The notes beneath the pieces were generated by a model. It made no database searches. It saw nothing but the letters and a program-made list of their open reading frames with translations, and was not told where the DNA came from. DNA of 64,000 bases from Triglochin maritima (taxonomy: Eukaryota > Streptophyta > Magnoliopsida > Alismatales > Juncaginaceae): positions 56,442,925 to 56,506,924 of the forward strand of contig OY821772.1 of NCBI GenBank assembly GCA_963682175.1, in the 5' to 3' direction. The position numbers and the translations under genes are program-made. Shown one piece after another: positions 32,626 to 44,617 of this stretch. How positions within the stretch are numbered: the first letter of the stretch is position 1; each line of letters opens with the position of its first letter.

Positions 32626-35219
32626 TCTCATCCAAATCTCCGCATGCAGCTCTGGCATCGTCTGGCAGCTCATCCCTCATCTGCAAGATTGGGTCTACAG
32701 CCCGTATCATCTTACCCATCCACTGCACATAACAATAACATTAGCGTACATTAACAAATTATACGGTACAAATAAATTTAGGTAAAATGAAAAAATTACC
32801 AGATCGCCACACGTCCTATCTGGTGGTCGATCTGCTCTCCGGGAGGCACCACGGACGATGATAGGATGTGAGTAACTACCGAACCAATCAAGATAACGTG
32901 CATCACACTCGGAGGGGTCGCGACTACGTCTGAAGTCGCCAAGGAACAATCGGCATGATCTCGGAAATGACCGCCAAGTCGATTCCGCTGTAGAAGCGGG
33001 GAACCTGACGTCGTACGTCGCTGCTGTCGCAGACCGCACCGCATGCTCTGGTGTCGGAATGTCAACCGGGATCACCTGAACATATCCTAACTGACGCAAG
33101 ACCCGATCGGGCATATAAGGCTCTATGATATCCCGATAACGAATAAGACCCATCAATAAAGTCCTCGGGACATCCGCTGCTGGGTCAGGACCATAGGGTA
33201 ACCACTCCACCTAAAGTTTAACACATTAATAATAATACATCTTAAAATTAAATAAATGGTGTAAAGTTTGATACCTCTGATGCAGTCATCTGATCTAGCC
33301 GTGCGCGGATGGAACGCAATCGTCCATCGCTCTTGTCCTCGCTCCGGACAGCCCACATACCCGAACGTGGATGACCCTCGTCGATAATCTTCCGCTCACG
33401 ATGCGGGCGGAATGCAGGAAAATACTCGTATATCCACGCCTGCAGCAGCGTAAGACAACCTGCAATCCCAGAACAATCCGCACGACTAGCTATCCCAAGC
33501 TGCCGGTACAGGTATGCCAACGTCGCTGACCCCCACGAGTACTCACGAACGGTCTCCGGGTCCCTAGCCTCCAGTAGATCGCGTGGTCTGATCCGACAAC
33601 CACTCTTGTCGACAAACAAGACGGCTCCGAGCATCAAGAATAGGTACGCCGTCAACTGTGTATCATCGGCCCGCGGAGGTCGTGCCCGTCTGCATAGGTC
33701 CTCAAGGGAGTCGATGCCGACACCACCACCACTCCATAAAGCTGTATCTCTGGCCAGACCATCAGGTGTGACACCAAGCAACTCTGCCACATAACACCTC
33801 AGCTCAGACGTCGACCCCTGAGCACTAACCAGACGACCATCCACAGGAATGCGCAGGATCTGGAAAACATCGTGAAGCATGATCGTCATCTCTCCGAAAG
33901 GCATGTGGAAAGTGTTGGTGTCAGGCTGCCACCGCTCCACAAACGCCGAAATCAAAGGCATGTCGAGATAAGGGAACATGCTGTACGGTAAGTGCCCCAA
34001 ATGCGTGGCACTAATCTCCTCTCTGATATCAGCACTCAGTGTAGACCGCCAACCCTGTAGTGCTGTACAGGCTCTGTGCCGATTCTGGCACTTCAGAACC
34101 TTCCGATCCTCTCCGTCCCAGATCCGTCTAGCAATGTGACCCCAGAAACTAGGAATGACGCTCCCATCTAAAGGACCACCAGGCGTCATACTGCTCACGA
34201 TCCAAGAATCGTCCTGGACCCTCTTCTTCTTCTGAGCGCGGGGATCAACAGTGCACGAGCTCGAATCCCCGGTCGTAAACCTCCCACCCCTACCCTTCCG
34301 CACCATCCATCCGGCGGAAGTAGAAGTACCCGCTCGACCACGTCCTCCGCTATAATCCCCCTGCCTCTCCACCTCCGGCCGCACATCATACGGGCCATCA
34401 TCGTCGCTCTCGTCGTCGAAACTATCCACATGCTCATCATCGAAGGAATCATCCTCCTCCTCACGACGACGTAATGCCTCCCTCTCCCTCCTGACCGAAG
34501 CAGATATCCCCCGTCTACGTGGATGACGCGGTGCTGAATCATCCTCTAAAGAACGGAAGGCGTGTAATGGTATCGACTTGCCTCTCCCTCCACTGTGACC
34601 CGATGACTATTTATTGAAATTTTAAATACAAATTTGTTAAATTTGTTAAACTAAATTATCATATTTATCAAAATTGTTAAACTAAATCAAAATTTGTTAA
34701 ACTTAATTATCAAAATTGTTAAACTAAATCAAAATTTGTTAAACTAAATTAAAACAATTGTTAAACTAAATCAAAATTTGTTAAAACTAAATATCACAAA
34801 TGTTAAACTTAATAAGAATTTGTTGAATTAATTTTTTTGATTTATCACTATTTATTAAAGTAATTATGATATTTATTAATTAAAAAAACAAAAAAGGAGG
34901 AGGCGTCTGCGAGAGACGCCTCCCGCAAGGTGGAGGCGTCTGTCGGAGACGCCTCCTCCTACGGGGAGACGTCTTCCGCAGACGTCTCCCGCTACGGGTC
35001 GGCGTCCGAGGGAGACGCCCCCCGCTTGGGTCGGGCGTCCTCGGAAGCCGCTCCCCCCATAGGGGGAGCGGCTTCCTCGGACGCCCGCCCCAAGCGGGGG
35101 GCGTCTCCCTCGGACGCCGACGACTTTTTTTTTTTAAAAAAAACAAATAAATAACGTAATGTTACCTCATACGGGTACACCGGGGGAACTGCTGGCTGCT
35201 TCCCTGGCCTCCGAGACAT
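32525..35219 (-). CDS. Plant mobile domain (PMD/MAIN-like) protein, four exons (about 664 aa)
   Basis: This is an aminotransferase-like plant mobile domain protein, usually annotated 'serine/threonine-protein phosphatase 7 long form homolog'. Host relatives MAIN and MAIL1 act in transposon silencing and genome stability, and PMD genes are also known from transposons. The exons, on the minus strand, are 35,219-35,166 (MSRRPGKQPAVPPVYPYE), 34,606-33,275, 33,210-32,800 and 32,722-32,525. All junctions are GT-AG and phase 0. An acidic, low-complexity N-terminus (to about residue 110) has a basic KKKR. The PMD signature follows from about residue 220: GHLPYSMFPYLDMPL, then FVERWQPDTNTFHMPFGEMT, then LHDVFQILRIPVDGR. 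The C-terminal part retains WLPY and YMPDRVLRQLGYVQ blocks. The stop lies 101 bp inside the convergent transposase gene. The function inside the element is unknown. No phosphatase catalytic domain is present. Confidence 0.82.
34610..34840. repeat. AT-rich tandem words in PMD intron 1
   Basis: The word TTGTTAAACTAAAT, with small variants, recurs about eight times between 34,640 and 34,815 at roughly 20-30 bp spacing, between the GC-rich array and the exon 2 acceptor. The transposase intron has a comparable AT-rich tail of TTTTTTAATTTCGA repeats at 31,058-31,130. Confidence 0.75.
34903..35124 (-). repeat. GC-rich 33-bp hairpin array, PMD intron 1
   Basis: About six or seven units of the same class as the array in the transposase intron (GGCGTCTGCGAGAGACGCC and variants such as GACGTCTTCCGCAGACGTC) are separated by CCCGCAAGGTGGA-like linkers. 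The right half, 34,998-35,121, is one long palindrome with 60-bp arms, about three mismatches and a 4-base loop. The array lies right after the first short exon of the PMD gene, mirroring the position of the other array. Confidence 0.9.
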
Positions 35220-35278
35220 TTGTAATCTTGTGTAGTAGGTATAGGAAGAGAAAGTTTTGAAAAAAGAGTGAAATTGTG

Positions 35279-35286
35279 AGATATAT
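35279..35286 (-). promoter_or_regulatory. TATA box of the PMD gene
   Basis: On the minus strand, CTTATATATCTC lies about 60 bp before the ATG at 35,219 and just inside the conserved right terminal repeat, the mirror image of the transposase promoter at the other end. Confidence 0.55.
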
Positions 35287-35679
35287 AAGCAAAAATAGGA
35301 GGAAGGGCAATTTGGTAATTTCAAGGGGCGATTTAAGTAATTTTGGGACGATGTTTAGCAGTTCAGTTAGCAATTCCTATATCATCACACATACACACTA
35401 TTGCTCAGGAGAATGAATCGACAATAAATTAAACTCTCAGTGCCAATATGCAAAAGCTCCAATATTAATATTAATTCTGAGAGAACAGATCCAATTACAA
35501 TCAATACTAATGGACTAATAGCCAGGCATTTCAGTAAATAAGCGAAGAGAAGAGGGCAAAACGAAAGGAAAACGAAAAAAAATCCGGAAAGAAAGAAACA
35601 AGCCGGATTGGCACGTTGCCCCCTCGATATCTCCTATATATCTACCCCCCTTCCTCTCATCCCACCACAACAATCGACT

Positions 35680-35702
35680 CCTCTCTCTCTCTCTCTCTCT
35701 CT
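35680..35702 (+). repeat. (CT)n microsatellite in the helicase leader
   Basis: A run of about eleven CT units, followed by more CT-rich sequence to 35,731, lies in the probable 5' untranslated exon of the helicase gene. CT-rich leaders are common in plant housekeeping genes. Confidence 0.8.
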
Positions 35703-36528
35703 GGGGAAGAAACACTCTTTCTCTCTCTCTCCACACTCCACCCGACCCTCCCCCTAGGGTTAGGGCCCTCACAGGTACGATTCCGATTCCAATACCTAAA
35801 CAGAGGATCCGTTTGTTGTTTTCCTCCCGACGATGCATTAATTCGTTGCTTCTGGTTGGGTTTGGAGACCAATTGACTTGGGATGGAGGGTGGATGGGGG
35901 TATTAGGGGCTTCGTGGCGGATCTTGGGGTTAGGGTTGGGATCTTGCTGCATTCAATGGGTTCCGACTAGGGTTTGTTTGGTTTTGGGGAGGATTTTAGG
36001 GTTTCGGATGGGTTTGAGTGATTTGAATCGGTTGGGTAGTGGTTGAGGTGTTTTATTGACTGGTGGTGGTGGTGGAGATGGATCTTCGTGTTTGTTGGAG
36101 GTTTATCTTGAAACTATGTTGGGATGTTTTAGGATTGGTGTGATATTGTGACATTGTTATTGGTTGATTTGTCGCATGTTGGATCTTCCTATAACATTTT
36201 ATTTCAGATGCGTAGTCCTTATGTAGTAGTTGTTTAGATGCATTTTATCTTTGAATGTTTATATAAACCGTGCTTTCTTGTTTGAAATTTGAATTAAGTT
36301 AACTGATAATAAAAGAAAGAAACCCTGAATTCGCTTAGGTTGTTGTGAGAGGTGTTAAGATTTGGTTGCAATATGTAATATTGTAACTCCCAGGGTGCAG
36401 TTTTATGCTTTTGTATACGTAGCAGTTTGGCATGCAGGATTAGTGATTTACAAATTGGTCAGCACAATCAAGCATGTAGTTCATGTCTACAGATTTGACC
36501 CAGGGTTGTTTCTTTTTCTTCTTTTTTT

Positions 36529-36548
36529 GGGGGGGGGGGGGGGGGGGG
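36529..36548 (+). repeat. Run of 20 G in the helicase leader intron
   Basis: Twenty consecutive G bases follow a T-rich stretch inside the 5' untranslated intron (about 35,775-36,907). Confidence 0.9.
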
Positions 36549-36998
36549 ATTTTTAGAATTCTGTGGGTGGATCTACTAGGACTCACCTGAGGTTCATGCA
36601 TGGAGCAAGAAGGTTAAAACCATTTACATTTGTCAGAGCAACTTATAGATGTTAGCAGCATTACAAACAAAAAGCTAATGAAATCAGTCTCTGTCTTCAA
36701 CATCCAGTTGGTACTTTTCTATTCCATGTCTATAACAATTCCTTCAAATGACATTATTCTTAATATGAATTTTGAAACCTTTCCTTTCAAAGTCTTAGCT
36801 GTTTGGAAAATAATTCTTTAAATGTTTTCATATTCCTATCTGGTACTTATTTCTGTTATCTGTACTTTGCTTGACTGACTTTGACCTTTATGTATCGGTT
36901 CCATCAGACATACAGATCCTTATTCCTTGTCTACACAAATTGCTCCATTAAGTCTTCACATATTAAGTGGTTGTTACATATATGTGCATACCCATGAA

Positions 36999-39900
36999 AT
37001 GGGGAATCGTGGAAGGCCATTCTTTGATCTTAATGAACCCCCATCTGAAGACACGTACATTAGCAATGAAATTCAATGTCAACGTTCGTTGCCTCAGAAG
37101 ATACTCCCAGCTACAAATACAGGCATGACAAATCTGTTTCCTCCATCTGAAGGATGTCCAAGAATAGTTAACAACCATGCCTTCACTCATGCATCTAGTG
37201 GTTCTGGGTTTCAGCCTTTTATCCGTTCTAGGGATGGGCAGAATTCTAAAGCAGTTTTGGTAGAAAAGACTGACGAGCCAACCCTTTACCCTACATCATC
37301 ACTGCCTGTGGTACCTTGCACCGAGGGCAGTACAGTTGTTGCACATCCACAACTTTCACCAGTTCCCCCTAATTCTCAAGTGGTTGAAAGAGAAGAAGGG
37401 GAATGGTCTGATATTGAGGGTGGTGAAGGACATGTAGGCAGTTCAAGCAGCAAGAGTGAAGAGAAAGGAACTCATGAAAATGTTAAGAGAGATGGAGTAT
37501 CTGATAAAAATGGCATAGCTTCAAATATGGATTCGAAACATACATCTCAGACTCTTAGTGTTGACAATAAGAAAGATGAAAGTGCGGATGCTAGCATTTG
37601 TGGTACGTTGGGACCAGAAAGCAGCAGAAATTCTGATTCTAATTCAAAAGAAGATATGCAAACAGATAGCTTGGAGGAGCCTTCAACTGTTCTGAAGCCC
37701 AAAGATGTTAAGGGAGCTGAAGCAATACATGCTTTGAAATTTGCAAATAACCCCACAAAAAGACCTAAGATTGATGAGCACAAAGAAGTAATGCTTGGGA
37801 AAAAGAGAGGCCGGCAAACTGTCTTTCTGAATATTAATGAAGTCAAACAAGCAGGTCCTATGAAAATTTCAACTCCAAAGAGGCAAAACTTACCATCATC
37901 AGCAAATCGAACCATGAAAGAAATAATTCGTGCCAACCCTGCTGTTGCAGGCAAAGATCAGAAGCAAGCTGAGACACCTAGAGCAAGTTCATCCGTGGAA
38001 ACCAACGATCATAAATCTGAGTTGAACGGAGATACTAATGTTGGGCCACAGGATAGGGCTAAGAAGTCAAATATGAACAATGGGGATGCTATTCAACCCC
38101 CTGTATCAAGGCAAGGTTCATGGAAATCGCCAACTGACCTAAGACATGCCAAAAATCCTCAAAACTCATCTAGAAAACCTTCAGTGCTAGGTCAAGACAT
38201 GAATGATCCGAAGACAGGAAACAAGAAGCAGCCACCTTCAAAAAAACAGAATATTATTAACCCCCTGCATCAAGATACATCAGTTGAGCGTCTTCTCCGT
38301 GAGGTGACCAATGAAAAATTCTGGCATCATCCAGGTTGGTTTTCTTTTGAATAGGTTTTGATTGTAATTTGTTGGTGTAATTAATTGAAATTTGTTTTCT
38401 CATATTATTAATAATTTATAGCTACAATGCATTCCATACGAGATATTTTAAGAGAGCACTCGCTATTGTGACATCTGAATTATATGTCGATACCTCATGT
38501 AGCTTATCTAATTTACAACATTTCCATTCAGTAAATTATATGATATTTGAGGAAAACATTTGCAGTTTTGTACACTTTCATCTTTATACCATTATATGAT
38601 ATATACTTGCTTGCACATTTAAGATATTCTCTTCTATTTACAATTGCTTCATTATTCTAGTTGGCCCAGTGATGGTTATTTCATCCTAGTTTGGTAATTA
38701 TATTTTCTTATTACCGATAAAAAATGATATTTTCTTATTGCGATGGAGTTTCTTGACTTTTCTGTTCTCTCTCTCTTATTACCATCCTTCAAAATTTCAG
38801 AGGAGACCGAACTTCAGTGTGTTCCTGGACAGTTTGAGTCTGTTGAAGAATATGTCAGGGTTTTTGAGCCACTTCTGCTAGAAGAATGCCGAGCTCAGCT
38901 ATACAGCACTTGGGAAGAGTCGACTGAACATGTAATGGTTCGCGTGAAGCATGTCGAAAGGCGAGAAAGAGGTATGTAATATCTTTTCCTGTTATTATAC
39001 TGTTGCACATTCATTGGAACTTTGAAAACAAACTCAGCTCTTTCCAACCGTGTATTTTTCCAATAAAGTTAATTTTGGAAATTTGGTTTGCACTTTGCAG
39101 CTTGGTTATGTAAATCTCATCAATAAATTGTATATGCATGATGGCCATATGCCCCTTTTGTGTTATTTACTAGTCCTTATTTTACTAGTGGCTATTGTAT
39201 TTACAGTTCTATTATCTATTAAATGCATTTATATGCACAACTTTTATTTATCTTGATGGTAAATGGCTGATATTTGCATTTTGTAGCCATCTTATGTTAA
39301 TTACGTTTTCACCTTTGGAACATAGGTTGGTATGATGTAATCATACTTCCACCAAATGAGGTGAAGTGGTCATTCAAGGAGGGAGATGTTGCTGTTCTTT
39401 CATCATCGAAAAACAATGCAGGTTGACGTCTACTAATATTGGTGATTTAATATCCCTTTCACCCTGTATGCTTTTAGGTGTCTATCCGATTCATCTGTTA
39501 AATGCTTTTGTCTGCAGTCAGAACCAAGAGGAACAGTGGGCCTGGAGATGGTGTGGAGCCTGAGAACAGTGGGCGAGTTGCTGGCACTGTAAGGCGATAC
39601 CTACCCACTGACACTCGTGACATGCCTGGAGCTATACTTCACATTTATGTTGGGGATTCATATGATTCTAGCAGGTAAGCCTTCATGGTTTTAACTTGTC
39701 TGCCTTTGGGATTTATGATATTATTTCAATGTCCATTGCTGTCTTCTTTTTAACATTCTTATGTCCATTCTCTTAAGCTGTGAAATTTTATTCCCAAGTT
39801 ACCAATGCCTATTATAGGTTTCTTATATTATAGGATTTCTTAAGGTTTCTACACCCATTGATAATCTGGTTTGGTTTGATATAGAAACACAAACAAGTGG

Positions 39901-42676
39901 CATGTGTATGGGTTTCTAACTCATTCAACCTATAGGCACAATTCTTGTGTGATATCATAAACCTGTCTCTTTGTGATTCTATATCAGTCATATGCAGTGG
40001 ATCCTAGTCTGCAAGGCATACAGTGACACCTTCCAAGTTTTATTTCAGTGCGACATTTTTTGTATGCTAGTGTGTTAGATCCTAAGAAATAATTCTCTAA
40101 ATCTGTGGATACAAGCTCACACTTGAAAGGGTTTATTGGGCACTACTATGAGTACGAGTTTCTAAGGGAAAAAGTATAACAACTCATACTTAATGCAAGC
40201 ATGTTTGTTTGTTTTGGCAGGACTGACAATGATCATATTTTAAGAAAATTTCAACCAAGGAGTGTTTGGTTTTTGACTGTGCTTGGATCTCTTGCGACTA
40301 CCCAAAGGGAATATGTTGCTTTGCATGCATTTCGTCGTCTCAACCAACAGGTAAAAGTATCATGGAATCTGTAGTGCTGACTGGCTAGTTTCTGATTTAT
40401 AAGTATATCATGGAAATTTTTTTGGTGAACAGATGCAAACTGCAATCTTAAAGCCAAGTCCCGAGCACTTCCCGAAGTATGAAGAGCGACCTCCTGCAAT
40501 GCCTGAATGTTTCACGCAAAACTTTGTAGACCATCTTCACCGAACGTTCAATGGTCCGCAGCTAGCTGCTATCCAATGGGCTGCCATGCATACAGCTGCA
40601 GGTACAAGTGGAATCACAAAAAAACATGATGTATGGCCTTTTACTCTTGTTCAGGGCCCCCCAGGAACAGGAAAAACACATACTGTCTGGGGAATGCTCA
40701 ATGTTATCCATCTTGTTCAGTATCAACATTATTATGCTGCTTTGCTCAAGAAACTTGCTCCTGAAAGTTATAGGCAGACTGGTGAAAATAATAGTGAAAG
40801 TGCTGGAACAGGATCCATTGATGAAGTATTGCAAAGTATGGATAAGAATCTGTTTCGAACTTTGCCAAAACTTTGCCCAAAACCTAGAATGCTTGTGTGC
40901 GCTCCTTCCAATGCTGCAACTGATGAGTTATTGGCACGTGTTCTTACTCATGGCTTCATTGATGGTGAAATGAAAGTCTATCGCCCTGATGTTGCTCGTG
41001 TAGGTGTGGATTCACAGACTCGTGCAGCGCAGGCTGTCTCTGTTGAGCAAAGGACAAATGCACTCTTAGAGAAGGGTCGTGAGGAGGTGGTTGGTTGGAT
41101 GCATGGCTTGAAGGTTCATGAAGCTCAGTGCTCACAGAAGATAGCTCTTCTTCAGAGGCAACTTAATGCTGCGGCTGCTGTTGGTCGCTCCCAAGGTTCA
41201 GTTGGTGTCGATCCTGATGTTCTTGTTGCCCGAGATCAAAATAGAGATTTATTGCTGCAGAATCTTGCTCAGGTTGTCGAACAAAGGGATAAAATATTGG
41301 TTGAGATGTCACGCCTTCTTATTGTGGAAGGTAAATTCCGCCCGGGGAACTTCAACATTGAAGAAGCTAGAGCAAACCTTGAAGCAAGTTTTGCTAATGA
41401 AGCTGAAATTGTTTTCACAACAGTTTCTAGTAGTGGTAGAAAGTTATTTTCACGTCTCACACATGGTTTTGATATGATCGTTATTGATGAAGCTGCTCAG
41501 GCTAGTGAAGTGGGTGTTCTTCCACCCTTGTCTCTTGGTGCGGCTAGGTGTGTTCTGGTTGGTGATCCACAGCAGCTTCCTGCAACTGTTATCAGCAAAG
41601 CTGCTGGAACTTTACTATATAGTAGAAGCCTCTTTGAGAGGTTCCAACAGGCAGGCTGTCCAACCATGCTACTATCTGTTCAGTACAGGATGCATCCTCA
41701 AATTCGTGATTTTCCATCAAGACACTTCTACCAAGGACGTTTAACTGACAGTGAAAGTGTGTCTAACATGCCAGATGAGATTTATTACAAAGACCCACTT
41801 CTGCAGTCTTACCTGTTCTTCGATATGACACATGGTCGCGAGTCTCACAAAAATGGGTCTGTTTCTTTCCAAAATGTTCATGAGGCTCAATTCTGTTTGC
41901 GGATGTATGAGCATCTGCAAAATGTCTTGAAGTCAAATGGTTGTAACAAAATATCTGTTGGAATAATCACACCATACAAACTCCAACTAAGGTGCATCGA
42001 GCGGGAGTTTGAGCAAGTTTTGAAATCAGATGAAGGTAAGGATCTGTATATCAACACTGTGGATGCATTTCAAGGTCAGGAACGTGATGTAATAATCATG
42101 TCATGTGTCCGTGCTTCAAGCCATGGGGTTGGTTTTGTTGCTGATATCCGCCGAATGAATGTTGCCCTGACTCGTGCCAGGAGAGCACTTTGGGTATGTT
42201 TTTGTGCCGCTTTTGCCTCATGGACACTCCCTTATTTTCATCATATTAGACCTTTTGATAACACCTTATGATGCTGGTTTCTTACACATGTTCCTTCTAT
42301 GTCATTTTGCCAGGTTGTGGGCAATGCCAATGCTCTGAAGCACTCAGATGATTGGGCTGCTCTGATTCAGGATGCGAAGTCAAGGAATTTTTTTATGGAC
42401 GTGAATAGTATACCTAAAGAGTTCTTAGTTCTCAAAGGGTCTGGTTACACTCCAAGTAAGGCTAACACCAGAGGTCCGAGAAGTGGTGGGCAAAGGCAGA
42501 GGAATTTTGACACTCTTCCAGAGCCCAAATCTGGCGCACAGTCTGAAGACGATGACAAGCTGAATTCATCAATTCCCAGGAACGGGAGCTACAGAAATAT
42601 GAATCCCGAAACTGAAAAAACTTTTGATGTTCTTAAAAGACTGAATTCTTCTGGAGTTGGCAGAAGAGACAAGTGA
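36999..42676 (+). CDS. SEN1-type superfamily 1 RNA/DNA helicase, seven coding exons (about 1,337 aa)
   Basis: This is a UPF1/SEN1-like P-loop helicase, similar to the Arabidopsis At4g30100/At2g19120 type ('tRNA-splicing endonuclease positive effector-related'), expected to act in nuclear RNA processing and R-loop removal. The exons are 36,999-38,334, 38,801-38,971, 39,326-39,421, 39,518-39,674, 40,221-40,350, 40,433-42,193 and 42,314-42,676; all junctions are GT-AG and in frame. A leader exon near 35,700-35,774 and a 1.1-kb leader intron precede the ATG. The start MGNRGRPFFDLNEPP is the hallmark N-terminus and lies downstream of an in-frame ATG. Residues up to about 440 are polar and low-complexity. 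Helicase motifs follow: Walker A GPPGTGKT (about 705), DEAA (about 982), GDPQQLPAT, QYRMHPQIRDFPS, VDAFQGQERDVII, and MNVALTRARRALWVVGN across the last intron. The length fits the family. A MULE lies just upstream of the promoter. Confidence 0.93.
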
Positions 42677-44510
42677 AGACCAATAGTTAAAATTCAAGGA
42701 GAGAGTGCTTTTCTCTAGAGCAGCATGCGGGGCCCAGGGAAAGTATGTTACAACTGAAGTTGATGCGATACAAGGGATACCATGATTGATTCTGAGATTC
42801 AGACTCGGTGAAACGGGATATAATTTGTATCCTGAACGGGACTTCAAGGGAAAGAACTTGCATTTTCTATGGTACCAAGTTACTGCTCGGATTGTCAGCA
42901 TTTCAATGCACTCGAATCGGCAAGGTACAATACAGCCGAAGGTGGTGAAGGGGAAGGACTTCGAGGGAAACATGTTGAATCTACTGCCTTCAGTGAGTTA
43001 TGTTCCTCACTAGATCCAGTTTAAAGGCCGGATGGCGCATCATTCCAGGAAATGCTGGCATGAAAACTTCACGGCAACCTTAACCATTGGTATATCCGCG
43101 GATGGTCCTTCCTTGCCACAAGTTACACGATCCGTTCATCTAGAAATGAGATATCTGTTCCACCGGCATCCCAGCCCTTGGTCGGAATTTCTACAGCTGT
43201 CCATATCTATATGCCAAGGATTAAGGAAAGGGTTACTTGTAGAAGGTGCCTCCGTCTTCATCGTCCCTTTAACACATTTGATGCATAATCTCGCATAAGT
43301 TCGTGAATTCTGGTGACATCACCTGAAAATGTACAAAAAGGAAAATCTCTTATTTTTTTATCCACTGCAATATAAATTTCTTATATTTTTTATAAGAAAA
43401 GTTCCTCAGTTTTTTAAAAGGGTGGCGACAAACTTCACCCTTATGCCAAGCAACCGATCTTGTCTTGTTGAATTTTTAGTCGTGTTCTGTCGTGCGCCAT
43501 TACTCGGCAAGAACTCACAGGCTTCTGAAATCTGTCATGTGGTGAAATGGTCTAAAACACTGTCGAGTAAGTTGCAATCGGTTAATGGAAGATTAGACGT
43601 GTTGAAAAGTATCATCAAGTTGGAGAGTTCCTCTGACAGCCAGTGATCATGCCACAACATCTAAAGCAAAGCTCGTTCTAGAAAAGCATCTAAAGCAAAC
43701 AGGACATCTCTTACAGAGTATCAAACTCGCTATGGACTTTTGAGGTTTGAGAACATATTGATTCCAAAATTTCACCGGTTGCTCATCCCCAAACCCAAAG
43801 GATTGTTGGGTTGAATTTATACAGGAGCCCATCCGGCAATTTGAAGAGATTCATTGCTTGGGCGTGGAAGTCACTCCCAATTTTTTTCACTGTAATTACC
43901 TATGACTTCAAAATCCCGCAATCCCACTTCCACCTTTGGCCACCGAAATGTGCTTCCTAAATCAATAAAAAAGTAACACTAAATGAATATTTGTTATATT
44001 TATATATTATTATATTATATAGGAGTAAGGTTTTAAAATAGTCTAACCCAACACGTATAGATTTTTTTTATGGAAGTTGCGAATCAAATGAAAACTTAGT
44101 TGCCAGTGTATTTTTCATGTTGGATATTTGTGTTAAACAAGTAAATGTTCTGTTAAAATCAGACGACTTTATTCAGTGCATGTGTTATATTGGACAATCA
44201 TATAAATTTGTAAGGGAATCTCATGAAAACTAAAATAATACCAAACCTCTTGGTAACACCTACCCATATATGGATTGTATATGAATTAGTGCATGAAAAT
44301 TTTAATTATATATAATAATTGAAACTTTGATTCGCATTGGGTAGTTAAATATTCAAATTAACCAATAAGACACACCCACACCACATGTGTCTTCTCTTTC
44401 AATCACGCTCGCCTTAGCTTCGTCCAAAATTAGACATAATAAGTGGGTGCTGAGCACTCCACTACTTGCTTAAAAGTAATGTTTTCTTTTTGTATTTTTT
44501 CCTTCCCTTG
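42677..44510 (+). other. Helicase 3' untranslated region and intergenic spacer
   Basis: The first several hundred bases after the helicase stop have exon-like base composition and are probably 3' untranslated sequence. Beyond about 43,900 the sequence is AT-rich. No other gene is seen. Confidence 0.4.
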
Positions 44511-44617
44511 TCTACTTATAAGGAACCTTTCCCACAACCATTCCTCACTTCACATGCTCCCACAACACTCACCACCCAACCACACACTATTAAACCAACT
44601 CCCACAGCACTTAAGAG

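Larger units (their letters stand above)
30464..35366. mobile_element. Mutator-like transposon carrying transposase and PMD genes
   Basis: This is a complete 4,903-bp element. The left terminus (30,464-30,527) and the reverse complement of the right terminus (35,366-35,303) agree at about 57 of 64 positions, including TTGAAATTACCAAATTGCCC. TTAGCAAT lies immediately outside both ends (30,456-30,463 and 35,367-35,374), the 8-9 bp target duplication expected of Mutator-like elements. Inside are two convergent spliced genes, each with a TATA box 40-60 bp before its ATG and just inside its own terminal repeat. One is a MULE transposase on plus; the other is a plant mobile domain gene on minus. Both first introns contain arrays of 33-bp GC-rich palindromic repeats. 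Matching duplications and open frames suggest recent movement, but the transposase seems to lack the usual C-terminal SWIM zinc finger. The element sits about 0.3 kb upstream of the helicase leader. Confidence 0.93.

Noticed and set aside
37547..37954. 135-codon open frame antisense to helicase exon 1
   Set aside because: It is a shadow of the low-complexity N-terminal coding region of the helicase on the other strand.
42786..43298. Open frames downstream of the helicase stop
   Set aside because: They have no recognisable protein features and lie in what is most simply the helicase 3' untranslated region.
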